From positions 228,655-292,654 of the forward strand of contig NZ_BJYX01000003.1 of NCBI RefSeq assembly GCF_007991735.1: a stretch of DNA of 64,000 nucleotides. The letters are read 5' to 3'. Below the pieces are notes generated by a model, which had not been told where the DNA came from, made no database searches, and was given only the letters and a program-made list of their open reading frames with translations. The first letter of the stretch is position 1, and each line of letters begins with the position of its first letter. Below are positions 16,322 to 25,209 of this stretch, piece after piece. The position numbers and the translations under genes were made by a program. Source of the DNA: Terrabacter aerolatus. Lineage in GTDB: Bacteria > Actinomycetota > Actinomycetes > Actinomycetales > Dermatophilaceae.

Positions 16322-18756
16322 GACTCGTCCCGTACCCGCACGAGCAGAGCGACCGGCAGGCCGCTGCCCCCGACGACGTCGTCCAGGGGTGTCGTTCCTC
16401 CGTCGAGCTCGTGCGCCGACCCCGACAGCGCGTCGCGCCAGGGTCCCTCGGGCAGGTCGATCGTGGCGGCGCCGAACCCGCCCTCGTCGGCCAGACGCCC
16501 GGCCAGCCGGGTCACGACGGTGACGACCTCGATGGCGCCCTCACCCGCGCCGCGGCCGAAGGCCACGACGTGCTCCGAGGTCGTCGAGATCGGCACATAG
16601 GTTGCGTCCGCCCCCGTGAACACCTCGGGGCGCGCGCGTCGGGTGCGCAGCGCTGCGCTCGTGACGAGCAGCTTCTCGTCGTGGAGGTCGGCCGGAGCCA
16701 CTCCCGCGTCGAGACGCGCCAGCCGGTCCCGGCGCTCGGCATAGTCGACGGCGCGTCGGTTGTCCGGGTCGACGAGCGAGAGGTCGACGAGGTCGGTGCC
16801 CTGGTAGACGTCCGGCACGCCGGGCATCGTCAGCTGCACGAGCTTCTGCCCGAGCACGTTGGCCCGCGCCTCGGACCGCGTCGCCTCGACCCAGGACTCG
16901 ATGTGGGCGACGATCTCGGGCCTCGTCACCACGCCGGCCACGAAGCGCTCGACCGCCGACTCGTAGGCCTCGTCGGGCTCGGTCCAGCGCGTGTAGAGCT
17001 TCGACTCGCGAATCGCCTTGAGGGCGTAGGCCTGCAGGCGGTCCTCACTGATCGGCCACGCACCGACGACGGTCTGCCACAGGAAGTACTCGGTGAGCGC
17101 GTCGAGCTCGTCGCCGCGCACCGGAGCGGCCAGCTCCCGGGCCGTGCGCACCCAGGTCGCCCACGCGTCGGGACGCTCGGCGAGGACGAACAGGCGCGCC
17201 CGGACGTCCTCGGCGCGCTTCGTGTCGTGCGTCGAGAGGGTCGTCATCGACTGCGGCCACGACGCGAGGAGCGTCCCCGCGAAGGCATGGAACGCGTCGG
17301 CCGGCACGCCGACCTGCGTCGGGTCGCCGCCCACCTCGTTGAGTGCGACGAGCCGGACGTAGCGGTAGTACGCCGTGTCCTCGATGGCCTTGGCCATCGC
17401 TGGTCCGCAGGTCTGCTGGAACCGCACGAGGAACTCGTCGGCCGCCTCGCGGTCGACGGGCGAGCCCTGTCCGAGGGCGAGGTCGAGGACGCCGCGCACG
17501 GTCACCGCATCCAGAGTGCCGGCCACGCTCTCGCCGCCCCGCGCCGCAGCTGCCTCGAGCTCGGACGCGTCGTCGGCGTCGGCCGGACTGCCCGGCCTGA
17601 GGTAGACGCGGTAGCGCTCCATGCCGACGAGCAGGTCCTCGACGACGGCCCGCGCCGAGTCGGGGTCGAGATCGGGCCTCGCCCGGGCGACGAGCCGCAG
17701 GAGGCGGCTGACCTCGGTGGCGAGCATGACCTGCACGACCCACCGCTTGGACTCGGTGACGATGGCCTCGAGGTCCTGCGTCCGGCCGAGCAGCTCGCTC
17801 GACAGCGCATCGAGCGACCCCGCCCCGGCCGGGTCGACGAAGAGCCCACCGATGCGCAGCAGGGCGTCGTAGCCGGTGGTGCCGGCGGTCCGCCACCCGT
17901 CGGGCAGCTGCTCCGAGCCCTCGAGGATCTTCTCGACGACGACCCAGGCGTCAGCGGTCGCGTCACCGAGACGGTCGAGGTAGCCCTCGGGGTCGGCGAG
18001 CCCGTCCGGGTGGTCGATGCGCAGCCCGTCGATGGCGCCGGAGCGGATGCCGTCGACGAGGAGCGCGTGCGTCGCGTCGAAGACCGCGGGGTCCTCGACC
18101 CGCACGGCGATGAGCGACGTCACGTCGAAGAACCGCCGGTAGTTGAGCTCCGAGTCGCCGACCGTCCACGAGGCGAGGCGGTAGTGCTGGGCCTCGAGCA
18201 GCTCGGCCAGCGGCCGGCTCGTGTCGCTGCCGGGTGCCAGCGGGAAGACGTGGTCGTAGTACTGGACGACCGGCTCGCCGTGGTGCTCGCCGACGGACAG
18301 CTCGCCGGCGGCGAGCACGTCGTCGAGGGACGCGCCCAGCACCGGCATCAGGATGTGGCCGTCCTGGGCGTCCCAGTCGACGTCGAACCACGTCGCGTAG
18401 GCCGACTGGCGGCCCTCGCGGAGCACCTCCCAGAGCGGCCGGTTGAGCGAGAGCGGCGTCGGAGTGGTCATGTGGTTGGGCACGACGTCCACCACGACGC
18501 CGAGCCCGGCCCCGTGGGCGGCCTCGACGAGCCGGGCGAACCCGGCGTGGCCGCCGAGCCCCTCGGACACCGTCGTGTGGTCGGTGACGTCATAGCCGTG
18601 CTTCGAGCCGACCGTCGCCTGCAGGACCGGCGACAGGTAGAGGTGCGTGATCCCTAGTGTCGCAAGGTGATCCACCTGCGCGGCCGCGTCGTCGAGGGTG
18701 AAGTCCGGCTCGAGCTGGAGCCGGTGGGTCGAGACCGGTGCGCTGGAGTACCTCAC
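16318..18756 (-). CDS. treY: Malto-oligosyltrehalose synthase
   Basis: 812 residues, the usual TreY length. It converts the reducing-end alpha-1,4 bond of a maltodextrin to the alpha,alpha-1,1 bond. GH13 regions: DVVPNHM (about 85), GLRIDHPDGL (nucleophile Asp), VVEKIL (acid/base Glu) and LSTHDTKRAEDV (third Asp). The long insertion between barrel elements is typical of TreY. GTG 18756 overlaps the treX stop (GTGA) and gives RYSSAPVSTHRLQL at the N-terminus, matching family starts. Middle gene of treX-treY-treZ. Confidence 0.93.
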   Translation of the reverse strand: MRYSSAPVSTHRLQLEPDFTLDDAAAQVDHLATLGITHLYLSPVLQATVGSKHGYDVTDHTTVSEGLGGHAGFARLVEAAHGAGLGVVVDVVPNHMTTPTPLSLNRPLWEVLREGRQSAYATWFDVDWDAQDGHILMPVLGASLDDVLAAGELSVGEHHGEPVVQYYDHVFPLAPGSDTSRPLAELLEAQHYRLASWTVGDSELNYRRFFDVTSLIAVRVEDPAVFDATHALLVDGIRSGAIDGLRIDHPDGLADPEGYLDRLGDATADAWVVVEKILEGSEQLPDGWRTAGTTGYDALLRIGGLFVDPAGAGSLDALSSELLGRTQDLEAIVTESKRWVVQVMLATEVSRLLRLVARARPDLDPDSARAVVEDLLVGMERYRVYLRPGSPADADDASELEAAAARGGESVAGTLDAVTVRGVLDLALGQGSPVDREAADEFLVRFQQTCGPAMAKAIEDTAYYRYVRLVALNEVGGDPTQVGVPADAFHAFAGTLLASWPQSMTTLSTHDTKRAEDVRARLFVLAERPDAWATWVRTARELAAPVRGDELDALTEYFLWQTVVGAWPISEDRLQAYALKAIRESKLYTRWTEPDEAYESAVERFVAGVVTRPEIVAHIESWVEATRSEARANVLGQKLVQLTMPGVPDVYQGTDLVDLSLVDPDNRRAVDYAERRDRLARLDAGVAPADLHDEKLLVTSAALRTRRARPEVFTGADATYVPISTTSEHVVAFGRGAGEGAIEVVTVVTRLAGRLADEGGFGAATIDLPEGPWRDALSGSAHELDGGTTPLDDVVGGSGLPVALLVRVRDES

Positions 18757-20924
18757 GCGGTGGCCTCCTCCGTGACGCCCGGGATGATGGGCGAGACGAT
18801 CTCGCGGGGGCACCTCAGCACGACGATGCTGCGCGGCTGCACCTGGATCTGCCACGTCGGCTCGAGGTGGTTGGCCTCGACCTCGTGCAGGGCCGTGTCG
18901 ATGACGGGGATCCACTCCGCGCCGTACTCGCCGTCGGGCAGGGTGAAGGACAGCGGCTCGTCGTGCGCGTTGAACATGACGAGGAACGAGTCGTCGAGGA
19001 TCTGCTGCCCACGCGGGTCCGGCTCCGGGATGGCCGAGCCGTTGAGGAAGATCATGAGCGACTTGGCCTGGCCGTTGCTCCAGTCGTCCTCGTCCATGTG
19101 CTGGGCCTCGGGCGTGAACCAGGCGATGTCACCGAGTTCGCTCTCGCCGCCGTGGTCGGCGTTGCCGGCGAAGAAGCGGCGGCGGCGGAACACCGGGTGC
19201 TCACGGCGCAGCTTCACGAGCGACTGGGTGAAGACGAGCAGCTTCTGGTCGTCCTCGTCGAGGACCCACTGGATCCACGAGATGTCGTTGTCCTGGCAGT
19301 AGCCGTTGTTGTTGCCGCCCTGGGTGCGCCCCAGCTCGTCGCCGTGCAGCATCATCGGCACCCCCTGCGAGAAGAGCAGGGTGGTGAGGAAGTTGCGCTG
19401 CTGCCGCAGCCGGAGGTCCCGGATCTCGGGGTCGCTCGTCGGACCCTCGACGCCGCAGTTCCACGAACGATTGTGGCTCTCGCCGTCGTTGTTGCCCTCG
19501 CCGTTGGCCTCGTTGTGCTTCTCGTTGTACGACACGAGGTCGCGCAGGGTGAAGCCGTCGTGGGCCGTGACGAAGTTGATCGAGGCGATCGGCTTGCGTC
19601 CCGAGTGCTCGTAGAGGTCGCTGGATCCCGTGAAGCGAGAGGCGAACTCGCCGAGGGCGCCACCCTCGCCGCGCCAGAAGTCGCGCACCGTGTCGCGGAA
19701 CTTGCCGTTCCACTCGGTCCACAGGGGCGGAAAGTTGCCGACCTGGTAGCCGCCCTCGCCGACGTCCCACGGCTCGGCGATGAGCTTGACCTGGCTGACG
19801 ACCGGGTCCTGTTGGATGAGGTCGAAGAAGGCCGACAGCTTGTCGACCTCGTGGAACTGGCGGGCGAGCGTGGCGGCCAGGTCGAAGCGGAAGCCGTCGA
19901 CGTGCATCTCAGTGACCCAGTAGCGCAGCGAGTCCATGATGAGCTGCAGCACGTGCGGGCTGCGCATGAGCAGGCTGTTGCCGGTGCCGGTCGTGTCGTA
20001 GTAGTGCGTGAGGTCGTCGCTGACGAGCCGGTAGTAGCTGTTGTTGTCGAGCCCGCGGAAGGCGAGCGTCGGCCCCATGTGGTTGCCCTCGGCCGTGTGG
20101 TTGTAGACGACGTCGAGGATGACCTCGATGTCGGCCGCGTGCAGCGCCTTGACCATGGCCTTGAACTCGAGGACCTGCTGGCCGCGCTGGCCGCCGGCGG
20201 CGTACTCGTTGTGCGGGGCGAGGAAGCCGATCGTGTTGTAGCCCCAGTAGTTCGACAGGCCGCGGTCCACGAGCGGCGCGTCCTGGACGAACTGGTGCAC
20301 CGGCATGAGCTCGATGGCGGTGATCCCGAGGTCGCTCAGGTGCTTGATGACGGCCGGGTGCGAGATCCCGGCGTAGGTGCCGCGGATCTCCTCCGGGACC
20401 TCCGGGTGGAGCATCGTCAGGCCCTTGACGTGGGCCTCGTAGATGATGCTCTCGTGGTACTCGTGGCGCGGCGGCCGGTCGTCGCCCCAGTCGAAGAACG
20501 GGTTGATGACGACCGAGTGCATCGTGTGGCGCACGCTGTCGTCGGTGTTGATCTCCGTCGTGGTCGCCGCCTTCTCGTCCCCGAAGGTGTACGAGTAGAG
20601 CGACTGGTCGTTCTCGGCCTGGCCCTCGATGGCCTTGGCGTAGGGGTCGAGCAGGAACTTGCTCGGGTTGCAGCGGTGTCCGTGCTCGGGGTCGTAGGGA
20701 CCGTGCACGCGGAAGCCGTAGCGCTGCCCGGGCTGCACGTAGGGGACGTAGCCGTGCCACACGAAGCCGTCCGTCTCGGGCAGGTCCAGTCGGGTCTCGG
20801 TGAGGTCGTCGTCGAGCAGGCACAGCTCGATGCGCTCGGCCACCTCCGAGAAGACCGCGAAGTTGACTCCGGAGCCGTCGTACGTGGCTCCGAGGGGGTA
20901 GGGCTTGCCCGGCCAGATCTCCAT
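18753..20924 (-). CDS. treX: Glycogen debranching enzyme (TreX/GlgX)
   Basis: 723 residues. It starts with an N-terminal CBM48-like domain (PLGATYDGSGVNFAVFSE), then a GH13 isoamylase-type barrel: DVVYNHTAEGN, GFRFDLAATLAR (nucleophile), LIAEPWDVGEGGYQ (acid/base) and VTAHDGFTLRDLVSYN. It hydrolyses alpha-1,6 branches in glycogen, producing linear maltodextrins for TreY and TreZ. Its position at the head of the operon favours TreX over a stand-alone GlgX. ATG 20924 follows AAAGTAGG on the minus strand. All three genes overlap by 4 nt, so one mRNA is expected. Confidence 0.93.
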   Translation of the reverse strand: MEIWPGKPYPLGATYDGSGVNFAVFSEVAERIELCLLDDDLTETRLDLPETDGFVWHGYVPYVQPGQRYGFRVHGPYDPEHGHRCNPSKFLLDPYAKAIEGQAENDQSLYSYTFGDEKAATTTEINTDDSVRHTMHSVVINPFFDWGDDRPPRHEYHESIIYEAHVKGLTMLHPEVPEEIRGTYAGISHPAVIKHLSDLGITAIELMPVHQFVQDAPLVDRGLSNYWGYNTIGFLAPHNEYAAGGQRGQQVLEFKAMVKALHAADIEVILDVVYNHTAEGNHMGPTLAFRGLDNNSYYRLVSDDLTHYYDTTGTGNSLLMRSPHVLQLIMDSLRYWVTEMHVDGFRFDLAATLARQFHEVDKLSAFFDLIQQDPVVSQVKLIAEPWDVGEGGYQVGNFPPLWTEWNGKFRDTVRDFWRGEGGALGEFASRFTGSSDLYEHSGRKPIASINFVTAHDGFTLRDLVSYNEKHNEANGEGNNDGESHNRSWNCGVEGPTSDPEIRDLRLRQQRNFLTTLLFSQGVPMMLHGDELGRTQGGNNNGYCQDNDISWIQWVLDEDDQKLLVFTQSLVKLRREHPVFRRRRFFAGNADHGGESELGDIAWFTPEAQHMDEDDWSNGQAKSLMIFLNGSAIPEPDPRGQQILDDSFLVMFNAHDEPLSFTLPDGEYGAEWIPVIDTALHEVEANHLEPTWQIQVQPRSIVVLRCPREIVSPIIPGVTEEATA

Positions 20925-21171
20925 GGACCTACTTTCCGTCGTTCGGTCGCGGCACGGGGCCACGGCGCCACGGGGTGGCGACCTGCGGACGGCGGTGGCC
21001 GCACAGCGCATTCTCCCCTGCCGGAGCCCATCGAGCGCAAGGCGGTCGTATGCCGGTCGGCGCGCCGCGAGACGACGTGCCGTCCGTTCGCGGCTGGGAA
21101 GGCGCTGCTCAGCCCGCGCGTCCCTGTCTCCAGTACCCCATGGGGACGACCTGCGGACGAGGCCGCACACG
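20925..21171. other. Non-coding treX upstream region
   Basis: With the hairpin at 21172-21206, this is part of a 313-nt gap between treX (start 20924) and the SDR gene (end 21238). It should hold the treXYZ promoter, but I could not pick a convincing -35/-10 pair. It contains one copy of the window-wide octamer (GTATGCCG at 21048-21055). I see no small gene with a good start. Confidence 0.5.
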
Positions 21172-21206
21172 GTTCCGGCCCCGCGCGCAGGCGCGGGGCC
21201 GGGAAC
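21172..21206 (-). terminator. Terminator after the ACAD-SDR operon
   Basis: Inner 10-bp perfect GC stem (21177-21186 with 21191-21200), 4-nt loop, and an outer 5-bp stem (21172-21176 with 21202-21206) with one bulged G. It lies just beyond the stop of the minus-strand SDR gene at 21238. Confidence 0.7.
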
Positions 21207-21237
21207 GGCGATGGACCGACGAGGCCGGCGGCAGGCG

Positions 21238-22014
21238 CTACAGCGCGCCGCCCAGCGTGACGCCCCCGTCGATGGTCAGCGTCTGTCCGGTGACCCAGGA
21301 CGCGTCGCTGCTCAGCAGGAAGCTGACGGCGCCGGCGACGTCCTCGGGCAGGCCCAGGCGCTTCATCGGGTAGGCGCGGACGACCTTCTCCTCGCGCCCC
21401 TCGTAGAGCGCCTCGGCGAACTTCGTCTTGACGACGGCCGGGGCGACGGCGTTGACCCGCACGTCGGGACCCAGCTCGTAGCCGAGCTCGGTCGTCAGGT
21501 GGATGAGGGCCGCCTTGGAGACGCCGTACCAGCCGATGACCCCGCTCGCACCCTGGCCGGCGACCGAGGCGAGGTTGACGACCGCCCCGGGGTGGGCGTC
21601 GTCTCCGAGGCCCGCAGCCACCGCCTTCTTGATCCACGAGAAGGCGGCGACGACGTTGACGTCGAGGACCTTGCGGGCGATGTCGAGGTCGGAGTCCAGC
21701 ATCGGGCCGTAGGCCGGGTTGATGCCGGTGTTGTTGACGAGCAGGTGCAGGCCGCCGAAGGTCTCACGGGCCTTGGCGACGACCTCGTCCTGGTGGGACT
21801 CGTCTGCGGCGTTGCCGGCCACCCCGAGGGCGTTCGCGGAACCACCGAGATGCTCCACCGCCTCGGCGAGCGCCTCGGGCTTGCGTGCCGTGATGACGAC
21901 CTTGGCACCCTCGGCGACGAGGCGCTCGGCGATGCCGAGACCGATACCCCGGCTGGCGCCCGTGATGATCGCGACGGCACCCTCGTGGCGCCCGCCGCGT
22001 GCGTCGGCCGCCAT
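21238..22014 (-). CDS. Short-chain dehydrogenase/reductase
   Basis: 258 residues, classical SDR. NAD(P)-binding TGASRGIG (about 19-26), NNTG structural motif (about 93), the catalytic Ser in LASVAG and YGVSK (Tyr-x3-Lys), ending in TGQTLTIDGGVTLGG. Likely a 3-hydroxyacyl-CoA or 3-oxoacyl reductase-type enzyme because it sits in an operon with an acyl-CoA dehydrogenase: its ATG overlaps that gene's TGA by one base (TGATG at 22012-22016). The operon is probably controlled by the divergent TetR. Confidence 0.88.
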   Translation of the reverse strand: MAADARGGRHEGAVAIITGASRGIGLGIAERLVAEGAKVVITARKPEALAEAVEHLGGSANALGVAGNAADESHQDEVVAKARETFGGLHLLVNNTGINPAYGPMLDSDLDIARKVLDVNVVAAFSWIKKAVAAGLGDDAHPGAVVNLASVAGQGASGVIGWYGVSKAALIHLTTELGYELGPDVRVNAVAPAVVKTKFAEALYEGREEKVVRAYPMKRLGLPEDVAGAVSFLLSSDASWVTGQTLTIDGGVTLGGAL

Positions 22015-23159
22015 CAGAAGCCGAGGTCCCGGCCGATGAGCTCCTTCATGATCTCGTTCGAGCCCGCCCAGATCTTCGTGACGCGCGCGTCGCGCCAGGC
22101 CCGGGCCACGCGGTACTCGTTCATGAAGCCGTAGCCGCCGTGCAGCTGGACACAGTGGTCGAGGACGTCGTTCTGGACCTCCGAGCTCCACCACTTGGCC
22201 TTGGCGGCGTCGACGGCCGAGAGCTTGCCCTCGGCGTGGGCCGCGATACAGTCGTCGACGTAGGCCTCGGCGACCTCGATCTTCGTGACGAGCTCGGCCA
22301 TGAGGAACTTGTTGTGCTGGAACGCGCCGATCGGCTGCCCGAAGGCCTTGCGGTCCTTGGCGTACTGGATCGTCTCCTCGAGGATCGCCTTGGCGTGCGC
22401 GACGTTGGAGACCGCGGCGCCGACGCGTTCCTGCGGCAGGCGCTGCATCATCGAGATGAAACCCATGCCCTCGGGACCGAGACGGTTCTCGTCGGGGACC
22501 CGGACGTTCTCGAAGAAGAGCTCGGCCGTGTCGGACTCGTCCATGCCGACCTTGTCGAGCTTGCGGCCGTTGACGAAGCCGTCCATGCCGCGCTCGACCA
22601 TGAGCAGCGTGATCCCCTTGGCGCCCTTGGACGGGTCGGTGCGCGCTGCCACGATGACGAGGTCGGCCTGGTAGCCGTTGGTGATGAAGGTCTTGGAACC
22701 GTTGAGGATCCACGAGTCGCCGTCGCGGACGGCGGTCGTCTTGAGCGCCGCGAGGTCGGACCCGCCCGAGGGCTCGGTCATCGCGATGGCGCAGATGAGC
22801 TCCCCACTCGCCATGCCGGGCAGCCAGCGCTGCTTCTGCTCCTCGGTGCCGAGGTCGACGATGTAGGGCGGGCACACGTCGGAGTGGATGCCGAAGCACG
22901 AGCTCGTCGCGGCGTTGAAGCGCGACATCTCCTCGGCGACCACGGCGTTGAAGCGGTAGTCGTCGACACCGGCACCGCCGAACTCCTCGGGGATGTCGAG
23001 GCCGAAGAAGCCCTGCTTGCCGGCCTCGAGCCAGATGTCGCGAGGGATCGACTTGCCCGCGATCATCTCCTCGGCGCGGGGCGCGAGGGTGCGGGCGACG
23101 AACTCGCGCGCCGACGCGCGCATCGCCTCGTGGTCCTCGTCATAGATGTTGCGGGGCAT
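22014..23159 (-). CDS. Acyl-CoA dehydrogenase
   Basis: 381 residues, typical FAD acyl-CoA dehydrogenase length. Landmarks: IPEEFGGAGVDDYRF, the signature AMTEPSGGSDLAALKTTA (FAD and substrate binding), SKTFITNG, then QLHGGYGFMNEY and RVTKIWAGSNEIMKELIGR at the C-terminus. It oxidises an acyl-CoA to the 2,3-enoyl-CoA; chain type unknown. ATG 23159 is preferred because GGAGGA sits about 5 nt upstream; a second ATG at 23171 would place that sequence inside the coding region. Divergent from TetR with a palindrome between them. Confidence 0.9.
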   Translation of the reverse strand: MPRNIYDEDHEAMRASAREFVARTLAPRAEEMIAGKSIPRDIWLEAGKQGFFGLDIPEEFGGAGVDDYRFNAVVAEEMSRFNAATSSCFGIHSDVCPPYIVDLGTEEQKQRWLPGMASGELICAIAMTEPSGGSDLAALKTTAVRDGDSWILNGSKTFITNGYQADLVIVAARTDPSKGAKGITLLMVERGMDGFVNGRKLDKVGMDESDTAELFFENVRVPDENRLGPEGMGFISMMQRLPQERVGAAVSNVAHAKAILEETIQYAKDRKAFGQPIGAFQHNKFLMAELVTKIEVAEAYVDDCIAAHAEGKLSAVDAAKAKWWSSEVQNDVLDHCVQLHGGYGFMNEYRVARAWRDARVTKIWAGSNEIMKELIGRDLGF

Positions 23160-23211
23160 GTCGTCCTCCATCGGGCGTGCTCACGGGTGCGGCGCGCTGG
23201 TACCCGCGGGT

Positions 23212-23231
23212 AACTAAGCGCTTGCTTAGTT
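23212..23231. promoter_or_regulatory. TetR operator palindrome
   Basis: Perfect 8-bp inverted arms AACTAAGC and GCTTAGTT around a 4-nt centre, between the ACAD start (23159) and the TetR start (23258). The AACTAAGC type with a central GCTT is common for TetR regulators of fatty-acid or acyl-CoA operons. It should let TetR repress both directions. Confidence 0.75.
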
Positions 23232-23257
23232 TCCCTCCCCTGCGGCATGCTGTCAAC

Positions 23258-23884
23258 GTGCCGCAGCCCACCACGAGCCCGTCCCCGACGGTCGCCCGGA
23301 CGTCCGACCCCGACGCGTCGACGGTCGAGCGACTTCTGCAGGCCGCCGCGCACGCCTTCGCCGACAAGGGCTTCCACGCCACGACGACGCGAGACATCGC
23401 CTCCGGTGCCGGCCTCTCGCCCGCCGGGGTCTACGTCCACTTCGGCTCCAAGGAGGAGCTGCTCTTCGCCCTGAGCCGGAGCGGCCACGAGTCGGCCCTG
23501 CGCCTCATGCGCTCGGCGATCGCCGAGGGATCGGACCCGACCCAGCAGCTCGTCCACGTCATGGCCCGCTTCACCGAGTGGCACGTCGAGCAGTACCAGG
23601 TGGCCAGGGTCGTGCAGTACGAGCACCACCACCTCACACCGGACCACCACGCCGAGGTGCTGGCGCTGCGCAAGGAGATGGACTCGCTCGTGCGCGACGT
23701 GCTCGACCGTGGCGTCGCCGACGGCACCTTCTCCGTCGACGACAGCGCCGACACGGCCCTCGCGCTGCTGTCCATCGTCGTCGACGTGGCCCGCTGGTAC
23801 TCCCCGACGATCCGCCGCACCCCGTCGCAGATCGGCGCGACGAACGCCGCACTCGCCCTCCGGCTCGTGGGCGCCGGGCACTAG
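23258..23884 (+). CDS. TetR-family regulator
   Basis: 208 residues. The N-terminal HTH (about 30-75) contains RDIASGAGLSPAGVYVHFGS and KEELLFAL, the standard TetR recognition helix and following helix. The C-terminal domain is all helical with the TetR tail typical of acyl-CoA-responsive members (WYSPTIRRTPSQIG). GTG 23258 is chosen; CATGCT, a near -10 box, lies 6 nt upstream. Divergent from the ACAD-SDR operon across a palindromic operator, so an acyl-CoA ligand is likely by analogy. Confidence 0.88.
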   Translation: MPQPTTSPSPTVARTSDPDASTVERLLQAAAHAFADKGFHATTTRDIASGAGLSPAGVYVHFGSKEELLFALSRSGHESALRLMRSAIAEGSDPTQQLVHVMARFTEWHVEQYQVARVVQYEHHHLTPDHHAEVLALRKEMDSLVRDVLDRGVADGTFSVDDSADTALALLSIVVDVARWYSPTIRRTPSQIGATNAALALRLVGAGH

Positions 23885-24424
23885 GTGTCCCCCACCGGAC
23901 ACTCGGTGCTCCAGGTGCCCGTGCCGGAGCTCGAGCCGTTCGTCGTCGCCCGGACGCGGCACTACGACACCGACTACGTCTCGGCCGACCCGGCCTTCGT
24001 CCACGCCCACGTCACGGCTCTCGCCCCGTTCCTCGACCGCGACGCCCTGACACAGGAGGCTGTCGACCTCGTCGCCGAGATAGCCCGGACGACAAGCCCG
24101 TTCACGTTCGCGCTCGAGATCGTGAGCACCTTCCCCAACGGGATCGTGCACCTCCTGCCCGATCCCGCCGCACCCTTCGCGGCACTCACCGCGGACCTGT
24201 GGCGGGCCTTCCCGCAGTGCCCGCCGTATGCCGGCCGCTTCGGCGACGTCGTCCCGCACCTGACGCTCGACGCCCTCTCGGACACCGTCACCGAGGCCTC
24301 CACGCGAGGCCTCGTCGACGCCCACGTGCCGGTCCGGTGTCGCGCCGAGCGGCTCGACCTGGCGTGGTACGAACCGGGCGCGTGCCGCATCCTGCACTCG
24401 TGGCCCCTGGGCACGACCGCCTGA
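23885..24424 (+). CDS. 2H phosphoesterase (2'-5' RNA ligase-like)
   Basis: 179 residues. Two His-x-Thr motifs, HVT (in VHAHVTALAP, about residue 42) and HLT (in VVPHLTLDAL, about residue 125), form the symmetrical 2H active site of the LigT/2'-5' RNA ligase superfamily. Such enzymes act on 2',3'-cyclic or related phosphodiesters; the natural substrate is usually unknown. GTG 23885 follows the TetR stop with no gap, so the gene is co-transcribed with tetR. Confidence 0.82.
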   Translation: MSPTGHSVLQVPVPELEPFVVARTRHYDTDYVSADPAFVHAHVTALAPFLDRDALTQEAVDLVAEIARTTSPFTFALEIVSTFPNGIVHLLPDPAAPFAALTADLWRAFPQCPPYAGRFGDVVPHLTLDALSDTVTEASTRGLVDAHVPVRCRAERLDLAWYEPGACRILHSWPLGTTA

Positions 24425-24428
24425 GGCC

Positions 24429-25148
24429 TCAGGTCGTCGTCGAGCCCAGCGCCGATGCAGGAGCCACGGGCAGAGTCGCATCTCCCTGGCCGGACGGGTG
24501 CCGGCCCGCGACCCCGAGGTCGACCGTCAGCCGGGGCAGGAAGAACTGGACGAGCGGACCGATCGAGACGGCATACAGCACGGTCCCGAGACCGACGGGG
24601 CCACCGAGGAGCCAGCCCACCGACAGCACGACCACCTCGATCGTCGTTCGCACGAGGCGGATCGAGAGCCCGGTGCGGCGCGCGAAGCCCGTCATGAGCC
24701 CGTCGCGCGGTCCCGGTCCGAGCTGGCTGCCGATGTAGAGGCCGCCCGCGACGCCGTTGAGCACGATGCCGGACCCGAGCAGCAGGACGCGTGCCCACAT
24801 CGACTCCGGCGGGACGATGAACGCGAGGCCGGCGTCGGCGGCGAGACCGATGACGACGACGTTGGCGACGGTCCCCAGCCCCGGCCACTGGCGAAGGGGC
24901 ACCCACAGGAGCAGGACGAGAGCGCCGACGACGATCGTCACCTGACCGAACGACAGGGGGACGTGCGAGGCGATGCCGGCATGGAAGACGTCCCACGGAT
25001 CGAGGCCCAGCGTCGAGCGGATCATCATGGCCATGGAGCCGCCGTAGAGCACGAGCCCGATCACGAGCTGGAGGACGCGGCGCGGGAGGCGGCCGGCGCC
25101 CAGCTGCTGGCGCGGGGTGAGGTTCGCGAGGGGGACGTTCCGACTCAT
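24429..25148 (-). CDS. YczE/YitT-like integral membrane protein
   Basis: 239 residues from ATG 25148. Five to six hydrophobic segments, including LQLVIGLVLYGGSMAMMI, VTIVVGALVLLLWVPL, and a conserved-looking GSQLGPGPRDGLMTG loop. This is the YczE-type membrane family, of unknown biochemical role; in Bacillus, yczE lies next to the MocR gene ycxD, as here. Upstream in-frame ATGs at 25157 and 25178 are possible starts; 25148 gives the most usual N-terminus. The C-terminal tail is hydrophilic. Confidence 0.8.
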   Translation of the reverse strand: MSRNVPLANLTPRQQLGAGRLPRRVLQLVIGLVLYGGSMAMMIRSTLGLDPWDVFHAGIASHVPLSFGQVTIVVGALVLLLWVPLRQWPGLGTVANVVVIGLAADAGLAFIVPPESMWARVLLLGSGIVLNGVAGGLYIGSQLGPGPRDGLMTGFARRTGLSIRLVRTTIEVVVLSVGWLLGGPVGLGTVLYAVSIGPLVQFFLPRLTVDLGVAGRHPSGQGDATLPVAPASALGSTTT

Positions 25149-25209
25149 GGTCTCCATGATGATCGCGGGTGGACTCATTTCTAAGGGCCAGTCGTGGGAC
25201 AGTGGACCG

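Noticed and set aside
16411..18657. 748-residue open frame on the plus strand opposite treY
   Set aside because: GC-shadow composition; treY is clearly the gene.
18738..21260. 840-residue open frame on the plus strand opposite treX
   Set aside because: Repetitive Val/Asp/Glu/Arg composition and no motif. treX on the other strand has full GH13 motifs.
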